NCBI GenBank assembly: GCA_965229605.1
Contig: OZ245892.1
Location: 558,001-622,000, forward strand
Origin: G965229605 sp965229605
GTDB taxonomy: Bacteria; Pseudomonadota; Alphaproteobacteria; CBDDJK01
DNA length: 64,000 bases
Direction: 5' to 3'
Positions 40,998-50,497 of the stretch are shown here, one piece after another. The notes beneath the pieces are model-generated. The model had not been told where the DNA came from. It did no database searches and saw only the letters and a list, made by a program, of their open reading frames with translations. How positions within the stretch are numbered: position 1 is the stretch's first letter; each line of letters starts with the position of its first letter. The position numbers and the translations under genes were made by a program.

Positions 40998-42251
40998 TTA
41001 TATATCCGGGTAAAGGCGACCGGAATTGAGGATATTTGCGGGATCAAGGGCCTGTTTAACGCGTTTGGTCAAGGCAAGAAGGGGGGGCGAGAGTGGCGGG
41101 TTCACATAATCGCAGCGGCGCAAATATTCCGGCCCTGTCAGCAGCATTGCGTCCCCGCCCAGATTTTTGACCATGGTTTGTAGTGTGGTCAAAAGCTGCA
41201 TCGCTTCCGGTTTTTCAGACTCCTCTGGCAGAATAGAAGGAAGCCGGACAAGTATCATGCTCCCGCCCCAGTCAACCAGATAATCTGCAAGCCCAAGGTC
41301 TGCGAGTTTTGCACAAAGGTTGGGCAGCTGGCTTAGAGGCAGAAGAATCCGCACAATGGCAGGCGGCACTGACCCTTTTGTTGCCAGCAAGTGACCATCG
41401 CGCACCTTCTCCCAAAAAGAGCGGGAGGCCTTTTCTTTATAAATCTCGGCCTGTTCAAAACCAAGATCAGACATGTCTTTTAATAATTTATCTTGTCGTG
41501 ATTTCAGCGCGGCTTTTGCCGCTTCAATACGAAAGGCCAGGATATCACCTGATTTACCATTGATCCCGGCTTTGATCAGGACCGCGCCACTCAGGGCTTG
41601 CATGGTTGAAAGCCGGAAAGCCTGGCTGATGTGATCCGGCGTATGGCTGTCTTTTACCTCAAAGACCAGCGTCGATTGCGTTTCAGCACGCGGCAGAACC
41701 TTGACCGTCAAGCGCATCATGGCCGCAAGCGTCCCATAGCTGCCAACCATCAATTTTGGCAGATCATAGCCCGTGACATTTTTAACCACGGCTGCGCCGG
41801 ACTTAAATTTTTCGCCGCGACCGGTGATGCCTTCAACCGCCAGAATATGATCGCGTGCCGCCCCGGCCTGCGGGCGGCGCGGGCCTGAAAAGCCGGTCAT
41901 CATGGCCCCTGCCAGCGTTGTTGCTTCCGGGTCCGCACCGGACAGGCGGGCATAATTTGGCGGCTCAAAAGCCAGCATTTGCCCCTTTTCATCCAGTGCA
42001 GCCGTGATCAGGGAAAGCGGGGTTGCTGCCCCGGCGATCAGCACAAGCTCGGTTGGCTGATAATCAATGATTCCGGTGAATTTTGACATCGACAAAAGCG
42101 TATCATGATCGACCTGCCGCCCGATAGCCTGACGACTGCCGCCGCTTAAAAGACCAAGCGGAGTCTTCGCGTCAAAGGCTTCGGCAATGGCGTCAATCAA
42201 TTCTTCTTCAGAGTCTGGCTCAAGGATATTCTTCGTCATCGCTTGTTTCAT
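40998..42251 (-). CDS. glcE: Glycolate oxidase FAD-binding subunit GlcE
   Basis: GlcE is one of the three subunits (GlcD, GlcE, GlcF) that oxidise glycolate to glyoxylate at the membrane. The 417-residue protein has an FAD_binding_4 domain (PLGLLSGGSRQAIG, VLIAGAATPLSLITAAL, then GADPEATTLAGAMMTGFSGP, and RDHILAVEGITGRGEKFKSG followed by VVKNVTGYDLPKLMVGSYGT). The C-terminal part ends LDPANILNSGRLYPD. The ATG overlaps the cysS stop (ATGA, 42248-42251). glcD and glcF are not adjacent, so it is separated from its usual operon. Malate synthase G, which would use the glyoxylate, lies 3 kb away on the other strand. Confidence 0.93.
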   Translation of the reverse strand: MKQAMTKNILEPDSEEELIDAIAEAFDAKTPLGLLSGGSRQAIGRQVDHDTLLSMSKFTGIIDYQPTELVLIAGAATPLSLITAALDEKGQMLAFEPPNYARLSGADPEATTLAGAMMTGFSGPRRPQAGAARDHILAVEGITGRGEKFKSGAAVVKNVTGYDLPKLMVGSYGTLAAMMRLTVKVLPRAETQSTLVFEVKDSHTPDHISQAFRLSTMQALSGAVLIKAGINGKSGDILAFRIEAAKAALKSRQDKLLKDMSDLGFEQAEIYKEKASRSFWEKVRDGHLLATKGSVPPAIVRILLPLSQLPNLCAKLADLGLADYLVDWGGSMILVRLPSILPEESEKPEAMQLLTTLQTMVKNLGGDAMLLTGPEYLRRCDYVNPPLSPPLLALTKRVKQALDPANILNSGRLYPDI

Positions 42252-43711
42252 TGATTACGGGCAGGCATTTTATCCCACCGCCAGTTTGTATCCCCACCGG
42301 GGATATCTTCAAGGATAATATCTTCATTGGCAAGCCGGTCGCGAATAGAATCTGCCAGTGCGAAATCCCGCTCTGCCTTGGCTGTTTTGCGCTCAGCAAT
42401 CCATTCGGACAGAGGTTTGCCCTCAATAACAGGCTCTTCTTCTTGCCGATCATCGCCTTTAAGCCAGCTTTCCGGGTCTGCCCCAAGCAAGCCCATCAGA
42501 GCGGCTGCGGCTGAAAGCTGGTGCAGATGTTGATCCCGGGTTTTCGAACCCTTGTCAGATTCATTCATGGATTTTCTGGCCATACGGGCCAGCTGGTGCA
42601 AGCGGGCCAGCGCACGCGGCGTATTCAGATCATCGGCCAGGGCAGCGGCTATTTCTGGATCAATAGCGGTTTTTTCCGCTTTTTGCATTTGACGAAAGCC
42701 GCAATCATAAAACAGGCGATAGAATCCATCCAGTTCGGCTTTTGCGGCTTGCAACCGGTCAAAAGAAAAATCTAAAGGCCGCCGGTAATGGGTTTGCAGC
42801 ATACAAAGCCGCAAAACTTCGCCCGGATAATTTTCCAGCAAATCACCGACCGTGCGAAAATTACCAAGTGACTTGGCCATTTTTTCGCCATCCACCATGA
42901 CAAAACCATTATGCAGCCAGTAGCGGGCAAACCGGTCATGGCGGGCTTCTGGCGGATGCACGCACAAGCTTTGGGCAATTTCATTCTGATGATGGGGAAA
43001 TACCAGGTCAATCCCGCCGCCATGGATATCAAAATCAGGCCCAAGGTGACGGGCCGACATGGCTGAACATTCGATATGCCAGCCGGGTCGCCCAAACCCG
43101 AAAGGCGACTCCCAGCCCGGTTCATCCCCGGTGGACGGTTTCCATAAAACAAAATCGGCCAGGTCTTTTTTATAAGGCGCAATTTCAACCCTTGCCCCGG
43201 CAATCAGTTCATCGCGCGGCTTCATGGCAAATTCGCCATATTCAGCAAAACTGCCAACCGAAAAAAGCACATGACCTTGATCAACATAGGCATGGTTCTT
43301 TTCAATCAGCTGGCTGATATGATCAATCATCTCTGCGATATGATCGGTGGCGCGGGGTTCGTGATCCGGCGATAAACAGCCAAGGGCGGCCGCATCTTCA
43401 TGAAAAGCTGCGGTGGTTTCTTTGGTCAAACTGCCAATCGCAAGGCCGCGTTCTTTGGCGCGGGCATTTATCTTGTCATCGACATCGGTAATATTGCGGA
43501 CATAGGTCACCGCAGGATAATAAAGCCGCAACAGACGATAGAGGACATCAAACACCACCAAAGGCCGGGCATTTCCGATATGAATCCGGTCATACACCGT
43601 TGGCCCGCAGACATAGAGGCTGATGTGCTTTGGATCACGCGGGATAAACGGAACCGTGGCCCGCTGTCCGGTGTCATGAAAGGAAAGGGGAGGGAGGTCT
43701 GCCGTAGCCAC
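42248..43711 (-). CDS. cysS: Cysteinyl-tRNA synthetase CysS
   Basis: Charges tRNA-Cys. The 487-residue length is normal. Class I motifs: HIGN in TVYDRIHIGNARPLVVFDVL (HIGH), KMAKSLGNF (KMSKS), and zinc ligands in LYVCGPTVYD, WHIECSAMSARHLG and HHQNEIAQS. It starts 43 bp after proA and overlaps glcE by 4 bp. The gene also fits the ITDVDDKINARAKERG region typical of the family. Confidence 0.97.
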   Translation of the reverse strand: MATADLPPLSFHDTGQRATVPFIPRDPKHISLYVCGPTVYDRIHIGNARPLVVFDVLYRLLRLYYPAVTYVRNITDVDDKINARAKERGLAIGSLTKETTAAFHEDAAALGCLSPDHEPRATDHIAEMIDHISQLIEKNHAYVDQGHVLFSVGSFAEYGEFAMKPRDELIAGARVEIAPYKKDLADFVLWKPSTGDEPGWESPFGFGRPGWHIECSAMSARHLGPDFDIHGGGIDLVFPHHQNEIAQSLCVHPPEARHDRFARYWLHNGFVMVDGEKMAKSLGNFRTVGDLLENYPGEVLRLCMLQTHYRRPLDFSFDRLQAAKAELDGFYRLFYDCGFRQMQKAEKTAIDPEIAAALADDLNTPRALARLHQLARMARKSMNESDKGSKTRDQHLHQLSAAAALMGLLGADPESWLKGDDRQEEEPVIEGKPLSEWIAERKTAKAERDFALADSIRDRLANEDIILEDIPGGDTNWRWDKMPARNQ

Positions 43712-43754
43712 TATCGTATGCCACTATTGCTTATATATGAATTACGTGTATGAA

Positions 43755-45020
43755 TTAGGGGCGAATTTGACCGGTGCCGTGGACCTGATATTTAAAGCAG
43801 GTCAGCTGCTCGACTCCAATAGGACCGCGGGCATGCATGCGCCCGGTGGCAATGCCGATTTCTGCCCCCATGCCAAATTCGCCGCCATCTGCAAACTGGG
43901 TAGAGGCATTATGCATCACAATGGCCGAATCGACCTCGGTCAAAAAGCGGAAGGCTGCGGCCTGATCTTCAGTGATAATCGCATCGGTATGATGAGAACC
44001 ATAGCGCGCGATATAATCAATCGCTTCATCAAGGCCAGAGACAATTTTAACCGCCAGGATAGCATCCAGATATTCCCGCCCCCAGTCATCAGCTGTTGCG
44101 ACTTCCATATCCGAAAATAAGGCACAAGACTTTTCATCTCCGCGCAATATACAGCCCTGATCGCGTAAATCCTGCGCGATTTTGGGCAAAAGAACCGGGG
44201 CAATGTCCTGATCAATCAGCAAGGCCTCACTTGCCCCACAAATGCCGGTGCGGCGCATCTTGGCATTGACCGCAATATTAAGGGCCTTGTCAGGGTCCGC
44301 CGCCTTATGGATATAAAGCTGAACCACGCCTTCTAAATGGGCGAAGACCGGAATCCGGGCCTCGTTCAAAACACGTTCGGTCAGGCTGCGGCCTCCACGC
44401 GGAACCAGAACATCAATCACCCCGCGGGCCTGCAACATGGCTCCGACCAGCGCCCGGTCATAAGACGGCACCGCCTGCACGATATTTTCTGGCAATCCGG
44501 CTTGCAGCAAGCCTTGACGAATCGCCAACAGGATCGCTTCTTTGGAATGACGGCTATCACGCCCGCCGCGCAAAATCACCGCATTGCCCGATTTGATGCA
44601 AAGGGCGGCGGCATCGGCCGCAACATTCGGACGCGATTCAAAAATAACTCCTATAACCCCAAGCGGTGTGCGCACCCGTTCAATCGTCAATCCATTGGGC
44701 CGCTCCCATTGATCGGTGACCTGTCCAACCGGATCAGCAAGCTCTGCCACGGCTTCAACCCCGCTGGCAATCGCTTCAAGGCGGCTTTCATCAAGCATAA
44801 GCCGGTCAATCTTTGACGGCAGAAGATCGGCTTCCCTGGCAGCCGCAACATCCTTTTGATTGGCCTCAAGGATTGAATCACGGGCCATCCGCAAGGCGGA
44901 TGCGGCGTTGTTTAAAGCCTGCTGGCGGGTTTGCGTGCTGGCCCGCGCCAGTTCAGCAAAGGCCAGACGGGCCTGCTTGCCGATTGTCTCTATCGTTTGG
45001 GTGGCTGATTGTTCAGTCAT
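43755..45020 (-). CDS. proA: Gamma-glutamyl phosphate reductase ProA
   Basis: Second enzyme of proline synthesis; reduces gamma-glutamyl phosphate to the semialdehyde. The 421-residue protein has the family pattern VRTPLGVIGVIFESRPNVAA, GNAVILRGGRDSRHSKEAI, VLVPRGGRSLTERVLNEARI, catalytic Cys in MRRTGICGASEALLID and ALTTYKYQV-like LTCFKYQVHGTGQI at the end. proB is not adjacent. It leads the run toward cysS, glcE, glnD and uvrA. Confidence 0.96.
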   Translation of the reverse strand: MTEQSATQTIETIGKQARLAFAELARASTQTRQQALNNAASALRMARDSILEANQKDVAAAREADLLPSKIDRLMLDESRLEAIASGVEAVAELADPVGQVTDQWERPNGLTIERVRTPLGVIGVIFESRPNVAADAAALCIKSGNAVILRGGRDSRHSKEAILLAIRQGLLQAGLPENIVQAVPSYDRALVGAMLQARGVIDVLVPRGGRSLTERVLNEARIPVFAHLEGVVQLYIHKAADPDKALNIAVNAKMRRTGICGASEALLIDQDIAPVLLPKIAQDLRDQGCILRGDEKSCALFSDMEVATADDWGREYLDAILAVKIVSGLDEAIDYIARYGSHHTDAIITEDQAAAFRFLTEVDSAIVMHNASTQFADGGEFGMGAEIGIATGRMHARGPIGVEQLTCFKYQVHGTGQIRP

Positions 45021-45289
45021 TATCGTGATCTATTATGTGCGTATAGGGAAAGCTGGCCTCATTAACCATATTTTATCCTATAAAACCAGCCATCATATGC
45101 TGCAAATTCTCTATGGGTCCTGACCCTATATCCTGAATGATTCTTTTTGTCAGGTTGTCCCGCACGGCGGCTTGCGGTAAAGAAAGGGTAAATACCCAAA
45201 ACGACACGCCCACTTATGGCGAACCCTAAAAAATAGATGGTGTAGGCTGTTATTGCTTGCAGGCCATTGTTAATGAGAGAGTGAGATTT
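45021..45289. other. Divergent promoter region between proA and glcB
   Basis: A 269-bp non-coding stretch. It contains the palindrome GGGTCCTGACCC (separate entry) and the short inverted repeat GGGTA-AA-TACCC (45186-45197). Nothing else was recognised. Confidence 0.4.
45115..45126. promoter_or_regulatory. Palindrome GGGTCCTGACCC, copy 2
   Basis: The same 12-bp inverted repeat as at 5427 and 54014. The 17-bp context CTATGGGTCCTGACCCT (45111-45127) is identical to the one at 54010-54026. It lies between the divergent proA and glcB genes. Confidence 0.45.
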
Positions 45290-47464
45290 ATGGCAGATTA
45301 TATTGCCCTTGAAGGGCTTCAGATTGATTCGCGATTATATGAATTTGTGAATGAGGAGGTTTTGCCGGGCACCGGCTTGCCGTCCAGCCGCTTCTGGAGT
45401 GGTTTTGCGGCGATTGTTGAAGAGATGGCCCCGCGCAATGCAGATTTATTGAAGCGGCGAGACCAGCTTCAAGCCTTGATTGATTCCATGTGGAGCGAGA
45501 AGCGCACGCAAGGGGCGGTTTTGCAGTTATCAGCTGAGGAGCATGGTGATTTTTTGCGCGGGATTGGCTATATCGTTGCCGAGGGCAAAGCGTTTGAAAT
45601 TGAAACAGAAAATACTGACCCGGAGATTGCCACACTTTATGGCCCGCAACTGGTTGTGCCGCTGGCCAATGCCCGCTATGCGCTGAATGCGGCAAATGCA
45701 CGCTGGGGGTCGTTATATGATGCGCTTTATGGCAGCGATGCTATTGCGCTGGAGGGCGATTTGGCCCCTGGAGATGGGTATAATCCGGCGCGTGGCAAGG
45801 CGGTTATTGAGTGGGCCCGCGATTTTCTGGATGAAAATGTTCCGCTGACGCAGGGCAGCCATCGTCATGCCACCAATTATCATATTGAACAGGGACGGCT
45901 GGTTGCCCTGATTGAAGAAGAAGGGCTGGTGTCACTTAAAAACCCGGATCAATTCATCGGCTATCAAGGATCAGCAAAACATCCAGGCGCGATTATTCTG
46001 AAAAATAATGGCCTACATATCATGATCAAAATTGACGCAGACCACCGTGTCGGTCGCCATGATCCGGCTGAAATTGCTGATATTCGCCTGGAAGCAGCCC
46101 TGACCACGATCATGGATTGCGAAGATTCGGTGGCGGTTGTTGATGCGGCTGACAAGACGGCTCTTTATCGAAACTGGCTGGGGCTGATGCAGGGCACCCT
46201 TGAAGCACAGCTGGATCGCGGGGTGCGAAAACTTGCCCCGGATATTACTATCCTTGATCCTGACGGGGCGCAAAAGCAGCTTAAAGGGCGCAGCCTTATG
46301 CTGGTCCGCAATGTCGGCTCGCTAAGCACAACACCGGCTGTCTTGCTGCGCACAGGAGACGAATGCCCTGAAACCATCCTTGATGCTGCGATAACTGCGC
46401 TTATTGCCTTGCATGATCTTAAAGGCAACGGGGTCTATCGCAATAGTGCGACTGGATCTGTCTATGTGGTAAAACCAAAAATGCACGGGCCGGAAGAAGT
46501 CGGTTTTGCCTGCGATCTCTTTTCGCGGGTCGAAGAACTGATCCGTCTTCCCGCCCATAGCATGAAAATCGGCATTATGGATGAAGAGCGGCGCACCACC
46601 CTTAATTTAAAAGAATGTATCCGGGCTGCCCGCCATCGGGTCTTTTTCATCAATACCGGGTTCCTTGATCGCACCGGCGATGAAATTCACACCTGTATGG
46701 AAGCTGGTCCGGTGACTCGCAAGGAAGAAATGCGGACACAGGGTTGGATGCAGGCCTATGAAACCCGGAATGTTGATATTGGTCTTGAATGCGGATTTCC
46801 GGGCAAGGCACAAATTGGCAAAGGCATGTGGGCGGCACCGGATCAAATGAAGGCGATGCTGGAGAGCAAAAGTGCCCACCCTGAGGCCGGAGCCAATACG
46901 GCCTGGGTGCCTTCCCCGACGGCAGCAGTCTTGCATGCAACGCATTATCATAAAGTCTCTGTCCGGGAGCGTCAGAGCGTGATCAAGGAAAGTGGATTGA
47001 GGGCGCAGCTTTCTGATCTTCTGATGCCGCCTTTGGCGCAGGATACCAACTGGCCGGAGGAGGATATCCGTTCCGAGCTTGAAAATAACTGCCAGGGATT
47101 GCTGGGCTATGTTGTGCGCTGGATTGATCAGGGGATTGGCTGCTCCAAAGTGCCGGATATCAATGATATTGGCTTGATGGAGGACCGGGCGACCTTGCGA
47201 ATTTCAAGCCAGCATCTGGCGAATTGGCTCCATCACGGCATTGTCAGCAAGGAACAGGTGATGGAGACATTAAAACAGATGGCCCGGGTGGTTGATCAGC
47301 AAAATGCAGGCGATCCGGCCTATCGCCCGATGTCAGCAGATTTTGATCACAGTATCGCCTTTCAGGCAGCCTGCGATCTTGTCTTTGACGGGCGTGCGCA
47401 GCCGAATGGCTATACGGAGCCGACCCTCCATCGTCGGCGAATAGAATTTAAACAGACTGTATAA
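45290..47464 (+). CDS. glcB: Malate synthase G
   Basis: Condenses glyoxylate with acetyl-CoA to malate. The start at 45290 is preceded by GAGAGAGTGAG; the frame is open 11 codons further. The 724-residue length is that of the G isoform. Motifs: AINAANARWGSLYDALYGSD-like NAANARWGSLYDALYGSD, HHIMIKID-type LHIMIKIDADHRVG, TTIMDCEDSVAVVDAADKTA, VYVVKPKMHGPEEVGF, GIMDEERRTTLNLKECIRAA, and FLDRTGDEIHTCMEAGPVTR. Ends MSADFDHSIAFQAACDLVF. It fits with glcE in glyoxylate/glycolate use. Confidence 0.97.
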   Translation: MADYIALEGLQIDSRLYEFVNEEVLPGTGLPSSRFWSGFAAIVEEMAPRNADLLKRRDQLQALIDSMWSEKRTQGAVLQLSAEEHGDFLRGIGYIVAEGKAFEIETENTDPEIATLYGPQLVVPLANARYALNAANARWGSLYDALYGSDAIALEGDLAPGDGYNPARGKAVIEWARDFLDENVPLTQGSHRHATNYHIEQGRLVALIEEEGLVSLKNPDQFIGYQGSAKHPGAIILKNNGLHIMIKIDADHRVGRHDPAEIADIRLEAALTTIMDCEDSVAVVDAADKTALYRNWLGLMQGTLEAQLDRGVRKLAPDITILDPDGAQKQLKGRSLMLVRNVGSLSTTPAVLLRTGDECPETILDAAITALIALHDLKGNGVYRNSATGSVYVVKPKMHGPEEVGFACDLFSRVEELIRLPAHSMKIGIMDEERRTTLNLKECIRAARHRVFFINTGFLDRTGDEIHTCMEAGPVTRKEEMRTQGWMQAYETRNVDIGLECGFPGKAQIGKGMWAAPDQMKAMLESKSAHPEAGANTAWVPSPTAAVLHATHYHKVSVRERQSVIKESGLRAQLSDLLMPPLAQDTNWPEEDIRSELENNCQGLLGYVVRWIDQGIGCSKVPDINDIGLMEDRATLRISSQHLANWLHHGIVSKEQVMETLKQMARVVDQQNAGDPAYRPMSADFDHSIAFQAACDLVFDGRAQPNGYTEPTLHRRRIEFKQTV

Positions 47465-47607
47465 TCAGCAGGAGAGCGATAAAATTTAGCCGGTTGATTA
47501 TTCCCGCACTTTGGATATAGTATGAGGCTGTTGTGGGAGCAGGATGGATTATTCTGTCAGCGGATTTATTGAAGATAATATCGTGAGGGGTTTATATAGG
47601 GACATGC

Positions 47608-49041
47608 ATGGCAAAACGTGCAAAAGTGCCCTCCAGGGCTGAGACCATCTCTGAAAACAGACAACAGCTTCGCAAGAAGAAATCTGTCAAAAAGACGCAG
47701 GGTCAAGGCGATTCTGCCAACAAATCCGCTGTGAGTCAGTCTTCTGCGCCTACCCCGATGCGTGCTTCACCTTCTGCTGCAAAGAAACTGGAGGCAAAAA
47801 CAAAAAAATCAAAAGAACAAGCTCCAAGTGCACAGGATAGACTGGCCGAGCAAATGAATGCAATGCCCATCAATCCGGCACAGGATTGTTACGGAATTAC
47901 GGACCCGCGCTTGCAGGCCATCTGTTTTGTCTCTTTACGCGCGCAAGCGGAATCTGTCCGTAACGAAAAATACTCTCAGGCCGCCAATACAATCGGGGCC
48001 TGGTTTATCACGGCTGGCGAACAGCTGGCGGCTTTGGGGCCGGACCGGGTCCTCAGCCGGATGTTTGAAACCGATCTGGTTCAGACCATCCCTGATCTCT
48101 ATCGTCTGTTCCGCATGGCCTGTGATGCCATGCGCCCCTGGGCTCCGCAATCCCCTGAAGCCCAAGCCTTCTTGCGTGCCATCATGTGTAACCCCAAAAC
48201 CCATCCGCTGGCCGCCGCCGCCGCGATAAGTGATGTCCCGGTCAGTCTTGCCGAACCCTGGCTAACCGTTCTTTATGACCGGCTGATTGCACAACATCCC
48301 GATAGCCAGCTTACGGCCCTCTTTTCTGATGTGGCAGCGCACACGCAGTCTATTCATCTGGGCAATGGCCAGCTGATGGCTGCGCGTAAATTGACCTTTG
48401 ATCATCTGGCCAGACGTTTCCGGCGATTCCTGCCTGATGTAGAAGACAAGAAAAAGTCCGGGCGTGTGGCTTTTCTGGTCGATTCCTTTAACCCGGAGCT
48501 TGCCGATCAGGTGCTGCCAGTTTTGCGGCATTTGCGCTCTGAATGCGAAATGGCGATCTATGAACTCGATGAAGGCCGGCCTTTACGCGACCAGCGCGGC
48601 TTTATCGGCGTGACCCCCGCACAAATGATGCAGGGGCTGGGGCCTGCCACATTGCCACCCGGCGTTTTAACCGAACTGCGCACGTTAAGCCCTATCTTTA
48701 GACGCTTTGACCCCGCACAGACCACCGATGTCCGGGCGCGTGAAATCTTTCGCTCCTTATGCAACTTCCATCCCAATCTGGTGATTGCGCTGGATGCGCC
48801 GGGCTCAATCCTGAAAGGGGCCTTGCGCGTGCGCTATCCGGTGATGGACTGGATCGTTTTTGCTTCTCCCGGCATGGCCTTTGGTGGTCATGTTCTGGCA
48901 ACCTCCAACCCGCAGGAAGCCGAACTTGAAATACGCCAAAGCAGCTTTGCAAGGCTTGATACCGTCTCTATTCTGCCTCTTGCCAAATCACCAGACGAGA
49001 TTGCTGTGCATCTTTTGGAAGCGATCAAAGCGTCCAGCTAG
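47608..49041 (+). CDS. Unknown 477-residue protein
   Basis: I do not recognise this family. Residues 1-80 are very basic and low-complexity (QQLRKKKSVKKTQGQGD, KKLEAKTKKSKEQ), likely disordered. The rest is a globular alpha/beta protein with no signal peptide or clear membrane helix. A helical part (AICFVSLRAQAESVRNEKYS, RMFETDLVQTIPDLYRLFRM) is followed by a Rossmann-like part (GRVAFLVDSFNPELADQVLP, EMAIYELDEGRPL, PNLVIALDAPGSILKGALRV, WIVFASPGMAFGGHVLATSN). The second half has the look of a GT-B or TPR-glycosyltransferase-like fold, a weak inference. It stands alone between glcB (143-bp gap) and miaB (43-bp gap). Confidence 0.6.
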   Translation: MAKRAKVPSRAETISENRQQLRKKKSVKKTQGQGDSANKSAVSQSSAPTPMRASPSAAKKLEAKTKKSKEQAPSAQDRLAEQMNAMPINPAQDCYGITDPRLQAICFVSLRAQAESVRNEKYSQAANTIGAWFITAGEQLAALGPDRVLSRMFETDLVQTIPDLYRLFRMACDAMRPWAPQSPEAQAFLRAIMCNPKTHPLAAAAAISDVPVSLAEPWLTVLYDRLIAQHPDSQLTALFSDVAAHTQSIHLGNGQLMAARKLTFDHLARRFRRFLPDVEDKKKSGRVAFLVDSFNPELADQVLPVLRHLRSECEMAIYELDEGRPLRDQRGFIGVTPAQMMQGLGPATLPPGVLTELRTLSPIFRRFDPAQTTDVRAREIFRSLCNFHPNLVIALDAPGSILKGALRVRYPVMDWIVFASPGMAFGGHVLATSNPQEAELEIRQSSFARLDTVSILPLAKSPDEIAVHLLEAIKASS

Positions 49042-49084
49042 GGCTCAACCGCGTTATGGCTTTTGATTTCACCCCTCATTGCGC

Positions 49085-50497
49085 ATGCAGATGATGTCCC
49101 GTTCGCATCGTTCCTATCATATCAAGACCTTCGGCTGTCAGATGAATGTCTATGATTCAACCCGAATGGCTGATTTATTGAACGAGGCAGGTTACCAGAA
49201 AGCTTCCTCGCCGGATGAGGCTGATATCATTATTCTGAACTCCTGCCATATCAGGGAAAAAGCTGCCGAGAAAATCTATTCAGAGGTTGGTCGCCTTTTG
49301 CCCTGGAAAAAACAGCGCGATGGGGTGATTGCGCTGGCCGGATGTGTCGCGCAGGCTGAAGGCGATCTTGTCCGCAGCCGGGCCCCGGCGATTGATATTA
49401 TTGTGGGTCCGCAATCCTATCATCATCTTGTCGGCATGTTGGGGCGGCTTTGCGCTGATCCGAAGGCCCGACCAACAGCGACTGATTTCCCCTTTATCGA
49501 AAAGTTCGACCAGCTGCCGCCGACAAAAGTTGCCCCCGGAGTCTATAGTGCTTTTTTAACGATACAAGAAGGATGCGACAAATTTTGCAGCTTTTGCGTT
49601 GTCCCTTATACAAGGGGGGCCGAGGCCTCCCGCCCTGCCAGCGATATCTTGCAGGAAGCCCGGGAGCTGGTTGCTCAGGGTGTGCGTGAAATTACCCTGC
49701 TTGGGCAGAATGTGAATGCCTGGCACGGGCAAGCTCCTTTTGCCCGGGAGACTTCCTTTAAAGGGCAACAGAAAACGGGTTTGCAAAAATGGACTCTCGG
49801 CTATCTCATCCGCGCCCTTGGTGAAATTGAGGGGCTGGACCGGATTCGCTATACAACCAGTCATCCTCTGGATATGGACGAAACATTGATTGCAGCGCAT
49901 CGCGATGAACCAAAGCTGATGCCCTATCTTCATTTGCCGGTTCAATCAGGCTCTGATTCTGTCCTCAAGCGGATGAATCGCCGCCATAGTGCCGACCATT
50001 ACCGCCGCATCATAGATGATTTGCGTTCTGCACAGCCCGATCTGGCCCTGTCTACAGATTTGATTGTCGGGTTCCCGGGGGAAACGGATGAAGATTTTTC
50101 CGATACCTTGCGGCTGGTCAATGACATTGGATTTGCGCAGGCTTTTTCATTCAAATACTCGCCGCGTCCGGGGACTCCGGCAACCGATCATGCCGAAACT
50201 GTTCCAGAAGAGGTTAAGGCAAGCCGTCTACAAACCCTGCAACAGCTGCTTGGCGCCTGGCAGACACGGTTTAATCAAAGCTGCGCAGGGCGTGAACTGC
50301 CGGTCCTGTTTGAAAAGAAAGGCCGAAAGCCCGGACAGCTGGTTGGTCGCTCCCCCTATTTGCAGCCGGTTGTGGTTGAAGCCGATGAAGCCGCGCTTGG
50401 ACAAATTGTCCCTTGCCGGATAACAGACGTCAATCCAAACTCCCTGATGGGTGAAATGATCCCTCCTTTCCGTTCAACGGACACAAAAGCCGCATGA
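49085..50497 (+). CDS. miaB: tRNA-2-methylthio-N6-dimethylallyladenosine synthase MiaB
   Basis: MiaB is a radical-SAM enzyme that adds a methylthio group to A37 of tRNAs. ATG 49085 is chosen; TTG 49079 and ATGs at 49091/49094 are also possible and no strong ribosome site decides. The N-terminal UPF0004 domain holds three cluster cysteines (TFGCQMN, ILNSCHIRE, ALAGCVAQ). The radical-SAM CxxxCxxC is at about residues 164, 168 and 171 (EGCDKFCSFCVVPYTRG). Then EITLLGQNVNAW, LHLPVQSGSDSVLKRMNRRH, DLIVGFPGETDEDF and a C-terminal TRAM region. The stop overlaps the PhoH-YbeY fusion start (ATGA). The miaB-phoH-ybeY order is usual. Confidence 0.96.
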   Translation: MQMMSRSHRSYHIKTFGCQMNVYDSTRMADLLNEAGYQKASSPDEADIIILNSCHIREKAAEKIYSEVGRLLPWKKQRDGVIALAGCVAQAEGDLVRSRAPAIDIIVGPQSYHHLVGMLGRLCADPKARPTATDFPFIEKFDQLPPTKVAPGVYSAFLTIQEGCDKFCSFCVVPYTRGAEASRPASDILQEARELVAQGVREITLLGQNVNAWHGQAPFARETSFKGQQKTGLQKWTLGYLIRALGEIEGLDRIRYTTSHPLDMDETLIAAHRDEPKLMPYLHLPVQSGSDSVLKRMNRRHSADHYRRIIDDLRSAQPDLALSTDLIVGFPGETDEDFSDTLRLVNDIGFAQAFSFKYSPRPGTPATDHAETVPEEVKASRLQTLQQLLGAWQTRFNQSCAGRELPVLFEKKGRKPGQLVGRSPYLQPVVVEADEAALGQIVPCRITDVNPNSLMGEMIPPFRSTDTKAA

